Positions 1 to 6,102 of a stretch of DNA of 6,798 bases are shown piece by piece (within the stretch, counting starts at the first letter, position 1; every line of letters begins with the position of its first letter). The stretch is from Candidatus Komeilibacteria bacterium RIFCSPLOWO2_02_FULL_48_11. GTDB lineage: Bacteria > Patescibacteriota > Patescibacteriia > UBA2169. The notes under the pieces are model-generated. The model worked only from the letters and a program-made list of their open reading frames with translations. It did no database searches and was not told the DNA's origin. A program made the translations under genes and the position numbers. The stretch lies in contig MHKO01000020.1 in the NCBI GenBank assembly GCA_001818435.1, forward strand, positions 18,611 through 25,408, written 5' to 3'.

Positions 1-262
1 CCCAGGCCGCGTTGCCGTATTTTAAAACGGGTTTGAGGAGCTCAAGCGTGAATTCCCCCTCCTTTACCAAGAGCCTGTCCCGAGTATTCCGAGGGAAGGG
101 GGCGAGGGGGTGGTTAGGGGCGGTGTTGTTATAATCTGGTGTTAAAACTGTTATCTCACAGCCTCGCCTTGCCAGCACCCGCGCCTGATTAAAAGCCACA
201 TTGCCAATGCCGCCGCGGTAAGGCGGAAAAACCGGAGTGACTATGGCTATCTTTTTACTCAT
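1..262 (-). CDS. GT4 family glycosyltransferase, N-terminal part (cut by window start)
   Basis: An 87-codon open frame runs from the ATG at 262 off the window edge. The protein begins MSKKIAIVTPVFPPYRGGIG, the classic start of GT-B family 4 enzymes: a first beta strand followed by the glycine loop P-x-x-GG-I/V-x donor/acceptor region (13-20). NVAFNQARVLARRGCEITVLTPDY (21-44) is the first helix and second strand, and FTLELLKPVLKYGNAAW (71-87) corresponds to the usual RLKP-x-KYGNAA segment. Such proteins are retaining glycosyltransferases using nucleotide sugars in the cytoplasm, normally about 370 residues. The start overlaps the previous GT2 stop by four bases (ATGA), so coupling is likely. 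The stretch encoding 48-70 (NTAPNHPLAPFP... to KEGE) is C/G-rich and palindromic and may derive from a mobile small repeat. The specific sugar cannot be told. Confidence 0.88.
   Translation of the reverse strand, partial: MSKKIAIVTPVFPPYRGGIGNVAFNQARVLARRGCEITVLTPDYNNTAPNHPLAPFPRNTRDRLLVKEGEFTLELLKPVLKYGNAAW
53..120. repeat. Repeat-like imperfect palindrome within the GT4 coding region
   Basis: On the plus strand ttccccctccttta (53-66) faces the purine-rich arm gagggaaggggg (91-102), which pairs with it imperfectly with one bulge, and a second G-rich block gcgagggggtggttagggg follows to 120. The composition differs from the surrounding coding sequence. The pattern recalls small palindromic repeats with a ccccctcctt/aaggaggggg stem. 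It encodes a variable loop and keeps the reading frame open. Confidence 0.45.
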
Positions 263-1302
263 GAAGCAATTAACTTATAATACCACTCCACCACCGGACT
301 CACTATCCATTTTAAAACTGGATTACTGACTTCGGCAAATTCCAGTTTTGATTCCATGTGCCGCAGGATTTCCTTATCACCCACTGTCCGCATTGATTGC
401 ACGCTCTGGCGCTGACGCAGAATCGACAACAAGTGCGCCAATAACCAAATATAACTCTTAATTTTTTGCCATAACCACCCGTGAAACAGGCTATACAGCA
501 GCACTCCGGACTCAATTGCCAAAAGCAGGGGCATTAATAAACATAGCGTCTTTAGAGAATAATTCTGCAGCAAGGCGGCCCAGCGGTTTCTTTCGGACCA
601 ATAAATCATTTTTTTATTGCGACGGAACTCGTAATGATGATACACAATCGCTTGCGGGGCAATCATAATTTTATAGCCCGAGAGGCGCGCGCGCCAGCAT
701 AAATCCAGATCTTCGTGATACATGTAAAACTTGCCGTCAAAAAAACCGATTTGCTCCAGCACCTCCCTTTTGATAAGCATGGCCGCGCCCGAAGCGTAGC
801 CAATCTCAAACGGCGCGCGTTGATACCAAGCGTCCACGCGCTCTCGATAATGCTTAATAAATCCAAAACCGAGATAATGCAAGACATTACCCACGTTATT
901 GGTAAGCGCGCGCTCTTTCGCCAAAAGCAACATGGATTGAACAATACCGGCCTCTTTATCCGCGGCGGCCTTTACTAGCCGCTCCAGCCAATCATATTCA
1001 ACTTCAGTGTCCTGATTTAATAAGATGATGTAATTATAGCCCTCCTCCATAGCCTTTTTGATGCCAACATTATTTCCCCCGACAAAACCAAGATTCGAGC
1101 TTAATTTAATCAGTTCAACCCGTGGAAACGATTTTTCTATAATCGCCACGGTATCGTCGGATGAATTATTGTCCACCACAATAACTTCATAAGAAACCAT
1201 TCGCCTGGGCGCTTGCGCATGCCTAAAAACAGACGCCAGGCATTTGGTGATATATTGCCGGCCGTTATAGGTAACAATAATTATCGCCACTTTAGAATTC
1301 AT
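259..1302 (-). CDS. GT2 family glycosyltransferase (rhamnosyltransferase-like)
   Basis: A 347-residue GT-A glycosyltransferase of the type that adds rhamnose or similar sugars to cell-surface glycans at the cytoplasmic face. Numbering from the chosen ATG: KVAIIIVTYNG at 4-14, VIVVDNNSSDDT at 40-51, NLGFVGGNNVGI at 70-81, the metal site LLNQDTEV at 94-101, GYASGAAMLIKREV at 168-181, and the acceptor/catalytic block FYMYHEDLDLCWRARLSGYK at 192-211, with the catalytic-base region HEDLD. A hydrophobic stretch at about 252-272 may bind the membrane. The ATG at 1302 (MNSKVAII) is preferred over a TTG at 1311 that adds three residues; neither has a good SD. With the ATG, five bases separate it from the DUF2142 stop. 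The stop overlaps the GT4 start (ATGA at 259-262). Sugar and acceptor are unknown. Confidence 0.9.
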   Translation of the reverse strand: MNSKVAIIIVTYNGRQYITKCLASVFRHAQAPRRMVSYEVIVVDNNSSDDTVAIIEKSFPRVELIKLSSNLGFVGGNNVGIKKAMEEGYNYIILLNQDTEVEYDWLERLVKAAADKEAGIVQSMLLLAKERALTNNVGNVLHYLGFGFIKHYRERVDAWYQRAPFEIGYASGAAMLIKREVLEQIGFFDGKFYMYHEDLDLCWRARLSGYKIMIAPQAIVYHHYEFRRNKKMIYWSERNRWAALLQNYSLKTLCLLMPLLLAIESGVLLYSLFHGWLWQKIKSYIWLLAHLLSILRQRQSVQSMRTVGDKEILRHMESKLEFAEVSNPVLKWIVSPVVEWYYKLIAS

Positions 1303-1307
1303 AAAAA

Positions 1308-2672
1308 TCAATAATAATATCTTTGTATAACATAATATAAAGCCGCGGACAAAGCCACTGCCGGATAGGCCGCGAACACCGCCGAGAGAACCGGCCGAAC
1401 AAGCTCACGGCCTGGCAATTTTTTGCAAAAATTATAGACCAGAAAACAAAGAAGCGGCGCCACGGGAATAGCGTAACGCCCTTGCACGCCTTTGATAACC
1501 GACTCCCCAACCGGGGTCCAGGTTACATACATGCTGGTCATAACCAGCACGGCCGAGGCTAAAAATACCAAAACCATCAAAATTCTTTGGCGCCAACGGA
1601 TAATTTTATCGGTCCAATCGCCCCAGATAGCGGCTAAAAACAACAATCCATAATAAGGCAAAAGCCAAAGCCATGGCAATTTAGTATCAAGCCAGCCTAA
1701 GCGCCGGCCGACAAAAGAACCAAGATAAAAGATGCCGCTAGTTTTAAATGACCGGGCAATGGTGAGCGCATAATCAAAGGGCTGGCTTAATATATGACGG
1801 GCTTGGTCGACCGCGGACACTTTCGGCAAGAGCGGCACGTATAAATCATGAACTAAACCGCTCCAGACCGCGCTTACTGTGGCCACGGCCGCCAGCAAAC
1901 CGCCGATAAAACCAAAATAGACTCGTTTATCCGAAAACCGCCGCGGCGGTATGAATAAAAACAAGCCGGCCAAGACAAAATACAAAGGCTTAACCAAGGC
2001 CAAAAGCGCGCCCAGGACGATTAACTTCGCGCTCAGCGCGCGGTCAACCGCTACGCCTTCTCCCTCGGATAAGGCGTAGCGTAAATATAACGCAATCGCC
2101 AGCCAAGCCAAGCCGTTAGTCAGCGCGTCCGGCGACAAAGACGCCGCTTGAAACAGTATCATGGGCGTCAGCGCCAATAAAAAAAATATCCACTTTCCGA
2201 CCGGCGCCAGCCTTATCGCCAGCCAGGTTAGGTAAAGCCAAACCAATAAATTCGCCAACCGGCCTAAGTACATTAACAGCAAAGGAGAAAGGTTAAAAAT
2301 TTTACCGATGCTTATGCCGAGAACCGGCGGCATATAACCCACGGGCGAGTAAAAAGCCGTGCTGGGAAAATTCACAAAAACTTTGTCACCGCGCTCAAGC
2401 GGTTCTCGCATGTGGCTGATAATCTGGCTGGCGGTGATTTTTTCATCCGGATTAAAAGAGATAGCACCCTTGAGTTCAGTCACGGTCCGCTCTACTGAAC
2501 GCGGCAACCAATCGCCGACTTGCGCATCCGTCTTTTTCTCAATCAGGACGCCGCTGGAAATTTCGTAAGCCCGATAAAAATGCAGCTGCTCATCCGGCAC
2601 CTGAAATGGCGGCGTGAAAATTAAAAAAAGAAGACCAAACAATCCGGCCGTAATTAAAAAAATTTTGGACAT
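1308..2672 (-). CDS. DUF2142 family polytopic membrane protein, possible GT-C-type glycosyltransferase
   Basis: A 454-residue integral membrane protein with about ten hydrophobic segments: about 4-20, a weaker one near 115-127, then 131-155, 160-177, 184-200, 215-240, 253-272, 333-350, 362-381, 401-416 and 424-448. The first segment is followed by TPPFQVPDEQLHFYRAYEIS (20-39), the family's most recognisable motif, with Asp27, Glu28 and His31 at the start of a large non-cytoplasmic loop. Other family-like blocks are FYSPVGYMPPVLG (107-119), LSPDALTNGLAWL (179-191) and GVQGRYAIPVAPLL (395-408). An acidic motif in the first outer loop resembles GT-C enzymes that use polyprenyl-phosphate sugars, so a transferase role outside the membrane is plausible but unproven; a polymerase or flippase-like role cannot be excluded. 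The gene starts 8 bp after the DUF2304 stop with no clear SD. Stop TGA. Confidence 0.85.
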   Translation of the reverse strand: MSKIFLITAGLFGLLFLIFTPPFQVPDEQLHFYRAYEISSGVLIEKKTDAQVGDWLPRSVERTVTELKGAISFNPDEKITASQIISHMREPLERGDKVFVNFPSTAFYSPVGYMPPVLGISIGKIFNLSPLLLMYLGRLANLLVWLYLTWLAIRLAPVGKWIFFLLALTPMILFQAASLSPDALTNGLAWLAIALYLRYALSEGEGVAVDRALSAKLIVLGALLALVKPLYFVLAGLFLFIPPRRFSDKRVYFGFIGGLLAAVATVSAVWSGLVHDLYVPLLPKVSAVDQARHILSQPFDYALTIARSFKTSGIFYLGSFVGRRLGWLDTKLPWLWLLPYYGLLFLAAIWGDWTDKIIRWRQRILMVLVFLASAVLVMTSMYVTWTPVGESVIKGVQGRYAIPVAPLLCFLVYNFCKKLPGRELVRPVLSAVFAAYPAVALSAALYYVIQRYYY

Positions 2673-2680
2673 AGCAACAA

Positions 2681-3022
2681 TTAGTCTTTTTGCTCTTCTT
2701 TATCTTTTAAAGCCACGTGCCTAACTATCTTCGTAATATCTTGCTCCATCTTTTCCAGCCTGACGAATAAACGAAATACCAAGTAAAAAACCAGGCCCAC
2801 GGCCAGATAAACCACCAAGTCAATGCCTTTGGCGCTCTGCAGTCCGATGGCAGCGGCCAGGCGGTCGGTTAATTTGGGATAGAGGACAACCACGCCCACG
2901 CCGAACCAGATAAGACCCCATAATAAAGCTTCTTGAAGGGAAATCTGTTTGCGCTTCAATTTCGCGCCGATTCTGGTCAGTAAAAATAAAACAATAATAA
3001 TGGTAATAATTTGTATAATCAT
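2681..3022 (-). CDS. DUF2304 family small membrane protein
   Basis: A 113-residue protein with the layout of the DUF2304 family. Three hydrophobic segments lie at about 2-17, 32-48 and 67-84. The basic linker KLKRKQISLQEALLWGLIWF (21-40) between the first two is the recognisable family feature. A charged, possibly coiled-coil cytoplasmic tail follows at about 85-113 (RLEKMEQDITKIV). Members are, as I recall, often encoded beside DPM-like GT2 enzymes; here one gene separates them. The function is unproven. A membrane-adaptor role comparable in idea to eukaryotic DPM2/DPM3 is an inference from size, topology and context. The start ATG lies in a 4-bp ATGA overlap with the patatin-like stop, with only a weak purine stretch (GAAAGA) before it, so translation is probably coupled. 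Stop TAA, 8 bp before the next gene. Confidence 0.85.
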   Translation of the reverse strand: MIIQIITIIIVLFLLTRIGAKLKRKQISLQEALLWGLIWFGVGVVVLYPKLTDRLAAAIGLQSAKGIDLVVYLAVGLVFYLVFRLFVRLEKMEQDITKIVRHVALKDKEEQKD

Positions 3023-3852
3023 AGATCTTTCAAAATAAATTCTTTCAATTCCTGATTATTGAGTGTTTCTTGATATCCTTGCTCAATAGTCTGGTGTATC
3101 TTTGCCCGATTGTTATTCAGCGTGCTAACCGGCAGCGGCTGGCGCGGCTGAATCATAACCAGACGCGCGCGGTCTGGAATGAGCGAGCGCGTAATTGCTT
3201 CTTTTTCTTTTTGGTACCCGTCTCTGAACTCCTTAGCCTGCCAGGCGAGCCAGGCGCGGTACATGAGCGCGCCAGGCCAGCTTTGGATGTCAGTATTAAA
3301 GAGCAAGAGCCGCTCTGCTCCGAGCTCCAGCGCCCGGCGCACGCCGGCGCGGATGCCTGATGAAAGATAACTGTCGTAATACTGGACTCCGTTAATAGCC
3401 ACGCTCTTTCTGTAGGCAATCGGCATGGCCTTGCTGGCGCGGAGCACTTCAAAAAAATCAACCGCATCTCTATTGGAAAAATATGTTACCTCCCCGGTGA
3501 CGCGATTAGTGGCGCCAACATTGAACAAAATAGGCGATTGGCGCATGCCGACAATATCGAGCGGCTGTTGCTGCTTGAAGACGACGTCAATAAGGTAATC
3601 AATGTCAATGACGCGCTGCAGGCGGAGAGGATTGATGAATTTACTTGTTGAGAGCAGGTTGAACCAAATGTTCTTGCCTGACTCAAACTGCCCGGCCACG
3701 TAATAAGCCAAAGTTCCGGCGCTGCCCGAGCCGGCAACAACGATATCCGGCCGCAGATCTGGATATTGTTCAAAGAGCGCGGTTAGAGCGCCAACCGTAT
3801 AACTTGACTTCATGCCCCCGCCTGACGCAATAATGGCTAATTTCTTTTCCAT
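3019..3852 (-). CDS. Patatin-like phospholipase/acyl hydrolase
   Basis: A 277-residue protein of the bacterial patatin-like family, serine hydrolases with a Ser-Asp dyad that cleave acyl esters of lipids. The glycine-rich oxyanion segment SGGGMKSSYTVGAL lies at 10-23, with Lys15 where Arg is usual. The nucleophile elbow is at 41-47 (GSGSAGT), making Ser44 the likely nucleophile in an S-G-S-A-G context instead of G-x-S-x-G. LRASKAMPIAYR at 137-148 matches the conserved block after the nucleophile. The second catalytic residue is probably Asp160 in YYDSYLSSGI, where the family normally has D-G-[GA]. No signal peptide or membrane segment is seen, so it should be cytoplasmic or peripherally membrane-bound. 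It starts one base after the DPM-like stop and its stop overlaps the DUF2304 start (ATGA), so it is firmly part of the operon. Its role in a glycan cluster is unknown; release or remodelling of lipid carriers or scavenged lipids is speculation. Activity is likely but not certain given the motif changes. Confidence 0.85.
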   Translation of the reverse strand: MEKKLAIIASGGGMKSSYTVGALTALFEQYPDLRPDIVVAGSGSAGTLAYYVAGQFESGKNIWFNLLSTSKFINPLRLQRVIDIDYLIDVVFKQQQPLDIVGMRQSPILFNVGATNRVTGEVTYFSNRDAVDFFEVLRASKAMPIAYRKSVAINGVQYYDSYLSSGIRAGVRRALELGAERLLLFNTDIQSWPGALMYRAWLAWQAKEFRDGYQKEKEAITRSLIPDRARLVMIQPRQPLPVSTLNNNRAKIHQTIEQGYQETLNNQELKEFILKDL

Positions 3853-3853
3853 A

Positions 3854-3863
3854 CTACCTCACA
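3854..3863 (-). promoter_or_regulatory. Shine-Dalgarno of the patatin-like gene, embedded in the preceding stop region
   Basis: The last codons of the DPM-like gene read GTG AGG TAG, followed by one base and the ATG of the next gene. GAGG therefore lies four bases before the ATG, overlapping the end of the upstream coding region. This arrangement suggests coupled translation of the two proteins and supports the chosen start at 3852. Spacing is a little shorter than ideal. Confidence 0.6.
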
Positions 3864-4558
3864 AATTTACCCCACAAAAACCGCAGCCCCAGGAGTATTT
3901 TTTTAACATTGCTTTCGCCTTTTTGTTTTGAGTACTCGGTGTATTGAATCATCACCGCTACTTCGCGATAGCGCAGGCCATGTTCCGCAATCTGGTCTAT
4001 AACCTCTGACGCGTACGCCATGCCGTCTTGGCGGCAATCTATTTTAGAGAGCGCGGCACGAGAGAAAGCCCGCAACCCATTGTGCGCATCAGTCAGTTTT
4101 ATTCCAGAAAAGAGCCAAGTGAACAATATAGCCGCTTTTAATAATAGCCTGCGGACAAATGGAATCTTTATTCGGGTCATTCGGGTGCTATTCGGGTCAT
4201 TCGGGTCGCTTTTTATGAATCTTGAACCCAAAACAACGTCTACGACTCCGGTGAAAATAGGTGCCAGCAGCTTAGTTATATCACCAACCTCGTGCTGGCC
4301 ATCGGCGTCAAAATGAACAACAACATCATAATCATGTTGTTGCGCCCAGTTCATGCCAGTCGTGAGAGCCGCGCCGTAACCGCGGTTCACAAAATGGCGC
4401 AGGACTTTCGCTCCGGCACGCTGCGCTTCTTGCGCTGTGGCATCTACTGACCCATCATCAATCACAATCACATTGTAACCAGCTAATTTTACCTGCTGGA
4501 CAACATTGAATATTTTAGCAGCTTCGTTATAAGCTGGAATATTTACTAAAGTACGCAT
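3854..4558 (-). CDS. DPM1-like polyprenyl-phosphate glycosyltransferase (GT2)
   Basis: A 234-residue GT-A enzyme of the dolichyl-phosphate mannose synthase branch of family GT2. It is expected to transfer a sugar from a nucleotide donor to a polyprenyl phosphate at the inner face of the membrane. Visible motifs are IPAYNEA at 7-13, the VIDDGSVDAT nucleotide-binding loop at 32-41, the metal site DADGQHE at 84-90, VVLGSRF at 108-114, and the family signature IKLTDAHNGLRAFSR at 153-167. There is no C-terminal transmembrane domain, so membrane attachment may need a partner; the DUF2304 gene two genes downstream is a candidate. The start is supported by AAAAGG seven bases before the ATG. Residues 117-130 are encoded by a tandem duplication read in two frames (separate entry). 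The gene ends in TAG, one base before the patatin-like start. The sugar is unknown; mannose, glucose or GlcNAc are all possible. Confidence 0.9.
   Translation of the reverse strand: MRTLVNIPAYNEAAKIFNVVQQVKLAGYNVIVIDDGSVDATAQEAQRAGAKVLRHFVNRGYGAALTTGMNWAQQHDYDVVVHFDADGQHEVGDITKLLAPIFTGVVDVVLGSRFIKSDPNDPNSTRMTRIKIPFVRRLLLKAAILFTWLFSGIKLTDAHNGLRAFSRAALSKIDCRQDGMAYASEVIDQIAEHGLRYREVAVMIQYTEYSKQKGESNVKKILLGLRFLWGKFVR
4170..4210. repeat. Two-copy tandem duplication inside the DPM-like gene
   Basis: Two adjacent near-identical copies, 4170-4189 (20 bp) and 4190-4210 (21 bp), each contain attcgggtc followed by attcgggt and then gct or cgct. The copies differ by one base, so the coding strand reads them in different frames: the first translated copy gives SDPNDPN and the second gives STRMTRI. 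The duplicated segment lies between GSRF and the IPFVRRLLLK helix, a variable surface loop in this family, and the frame is correct on both sides. Confidence 0.85.
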
Positions 4559-4574
4559 AAGGAAACCTTTTTTA

Positions 4575-4718
4575 TCATCCCGAGCCCCTTGTCATCTCGA
4601 GGCCTTGATGAGCCCAATAAATCACAATGGACTTTGATTGCCAATAGACTTGTAAATTTCTAGTAACCCGACAGGCCGAGGAGATCCCCTGGCGCGTCCT
4701 TTGACGCCTCGGGATGAC
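4575..4718. repeat. Palindromic intergenic repeat, copy B (split by an AT-rich core)
   Basis: Outer arms are a perfect 10-bp inverted repeat: tcatcccgag at 4575-4584 and ctcgggatga at 4708-4717. Degenerate inner matches follow, with tctcgaggcc near 4595-4604 and aggccgaggagatccc near 4673-4688. A small stem gcgtc-cttt-gacgc lies at 4694-4707. Between the halves is an AT-richer core of about 60 bp (about 4611-4668) without repeat character. Arms and the gagatccc block match copy A at 6103-6196. No coding potential is seen. It may be a composite of two half-elements or one element with an insertion. Confidence 0.7.
4616..4644 (-). promoter_or_regulatory. Possible weak sigma-70-type promoter for the DPM-like operon
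   Basis: On the minus strand TTGGCA (4644-4639, one mismatch to TTGACA) is followed after 17 bp by TTTATT (4621-4616, two mismatches to TATAAT). It sits in the AT-rich core between the two halves of repeat copy B and would start transcription about 50 bp before the DPM-like start codon. It lies in one of only two sizeable gaps in the window, immediately ahead of the tightly packed six-gene run. The match is modest and could be chance. Confidence 0.3.
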
Positions 4719-4735
4719 ATGTCTTAAATCTTGCA

Positions 4736-4786
4736 ACTTGTCGGCCAGAGGCTGACCAGCCTTTGGCTGGTAACTCGAAACTTGTA
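4736..4786. repeat. Tandem short hairpins flanked by aacttgt repeats
   Basis: Two short stems lie side by side: ggccag-agg-ctgacc (one mismatch) at about 4743-4757, and ccagcc-ttt-ggctgg at 4756-4770, which is perfect. They share the bases at their junction. The sequence aacttgt occurs on both sides (about 4736-4742 and 4780-4786). The block begins just downstream of the ugd stop codon. It could act as a 3'-end stem for ugd mRNA, but the minus-strand sequence after the hairpins has no T-tract, so a Rho-independent terminator is not supported. Confidence 0.6.
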
Positions 4787-4792
4787 ACTTCT

Positions 4793-6094
4793 TTATTTTC
4801 TCCCCACCCCCTCGTAAGTAAAACCTAATTCGCGAAGCAGTTTAGCGTCAAGCAGATTCCGGCCATCAACAACCAATGGATTGGCTACCTGCGAGCGGAT
4901 GTAGGGCCAATCCAAATCTTTAAAATCCGGCCATTCAGTGGCAATAATAATGGCGTGCGCGCCCTTGGCCCCGTCATGAGGGTGGCCGACGTATTTAATA
5001 TCGCCATCCAAAACTTTTTGGGCAGTCAAAAGCGCCAGCGAGTCGTAAGCGCGAATCTTGGCTCCTTGCGCTTGCAGGCGGCGGATAATGTCAATGGCCG
5101 CTGATTCGCGCACATCATCGGTATTGGCTTTAAAAGCCAGGCCTAAAACCAAAATTTCTTTGCCAGCCAAATCTTTAAGATGCCTGCGTAATTTGTCTAT
5201 AAACAATTGCCGCTGCTGCTCATTAACCTCAATTACTGATTTTAACAGTTTAAAATCATAGCCATGGTGATTGGAAAACTGCTGCAAGGCGCGCACGTCT
5301 TTAGGAAAACAAGAGCCGCCATAGCCTAAGCCAGCGTACAAAAAAGCTTTGCCGATCCTGGGATCGCTGCCTATCCCCTCTTTAACCATGTCAATGTCAG
5401 CTCCGACCAGTTCGCAGACATTGGCCACTTCGTTGATGAAAGATATTTTGGTGGCCAAAAAAGCATTAGCCGCGTATTTAATCATCTCGGCTGTGGGTAA
5501 ATCGGTTAATATTCGCGGCGCCTGTATTGCATCATAAAGCGAAGAAACCTTGGCCACCGCTTCCTCATCATCTCCGCCAATGACAATCCGGTCCGGGCGC
5601 ATCATGTCAGCCACGGCCTGGCCTTCGCGCAAAAATTCCGGATTGGAAATAACCGCAAAAGGCTCATGATACGACTGGCCGATAAATTCGCGGATGCGCG
5701 CGCCAGTGCCCACCGGCACCGTGCTCTTGGTAACCACAATCGGCTTGGGAGGAGTTAAGCGGCTAAAAATCTCGCCAAGATTCTTGGCTACAGACTCCAC
5801 AGCCGTAAGATCGGCCCGGCCATCAGGCAGAGGCGGGGTCCAGACGCAAATAAAATGAATGTCGCTCGCTTTTACCGCTTCTTCCAGGCTGGTGGTAAAA
5901 TCCAACCGGCCATCCAGCGCGTTCTTTTCTATTAAGCGCGATAAACCAGGCTCGTGGATAGGTATAATGCCGCGTTGCAGTTTTTCGACTCTGGACTCGT
6001 CTATGTCCATAATAACCACTTCGTGTCCCAGCTCTGCCAGGCACGCGCCAGTGACCAGACCGACATAACCAGCGCCGATAATAGAAATATGCAT
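4793..6094 (-). CDS. ugd: UDP-glucose 6-dehydrogenase
   Basis: Oxidises UDP-glucose to UDP-glucuronate with two NAD+, in the cytoplasm, supplying a precursor for acidic polysaccharides or for further conversion by epimerases. The protein has 433 residues, the usual size for the UDP-glucose/GDP-mannose dehydrogenase family. The N-terminal NAD-binding motif GAGYVG is at 7-12, TKSTVPVGTG near 122-131, NPEFLREG near 151-158, the central-domain FLATKISFINE with Lys216, the catalytic Cys262 in GYGGSCFPKD, and the C-terminal FKANTDDVRES near 321-330. The start is placed at the ATG at 6094 (MHISIIGAGYVG) because the longer ORF to 6157 adds 21 residues encoded by the palindromic repeat, which do not belong to the family. 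The sequence before this ATG, ggatgacgatgaaact, has only a weak SD-like GGATGA contributed by the repeat end. The usual small residue in V(P/G)TP is Trp85 here (CVWTPP). The product class is secure; GDP-mannose or UDP-ManNAc oxidation is less likely. Confidence 0.95.
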   Translation of the reverse strand: MHISIIGAGYVGLVTGACLAELGHEVVIMDIDESRVEKLQRGIIPIHEPGLSRLIEKNALDGRLDFTTSLEEAVKASDIHFICVWTPPLPDGRADLTAVESVAKNLGEIFSRLTPPKPIVVTKSTVPVGTGARIREFIGQSYHEPFAVISNPEFLREGQAVADMMRPDRIVIGGDDEEAVAKVSSLYDAIQAPRILTDLPTAEMIKYAANAFLATKISFINEVANVCELVGADIDMVKEGIGSDPRIGKAFLYAGLGYGGSCFPKDVRALQQFSNHHGYDFKLLKSVIEVNEQQRQLFIDKLRRHLKDLAGKEILVLGLAFKANTDDVRESAAIDIIRRLQAQGAKIRAYDSLALLTAQKVLDGDIKYVGHPHDGAKGAHAIIIATEWPDFKDLDWPYIRSQVANPLVVDGRNLLDAKLLRELGFTYEGVGRK

Positions 6095-6102
6095 AGTTTC
6101 AT

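Noticed and set aside
1303..1311. TTG start for the GT2 gene at 1311
   Set aside because: It adds only IF before the ATG-encoded MNSKVAII start, has no SD, and ATG is the stronger initiator. The choice remains slightly open.
3070..3467. Open frames on both strands overlapping the patatin-like gene
   Set aside because: They are low-complexity shadows (Ala/Arg/Ser-rich) of a gene with clear family motifs in another frame.
4736..4786. Rho-independent terminator after ugd
   Set aside because: The hairpins are real, but no T-run follows on the minus strand.
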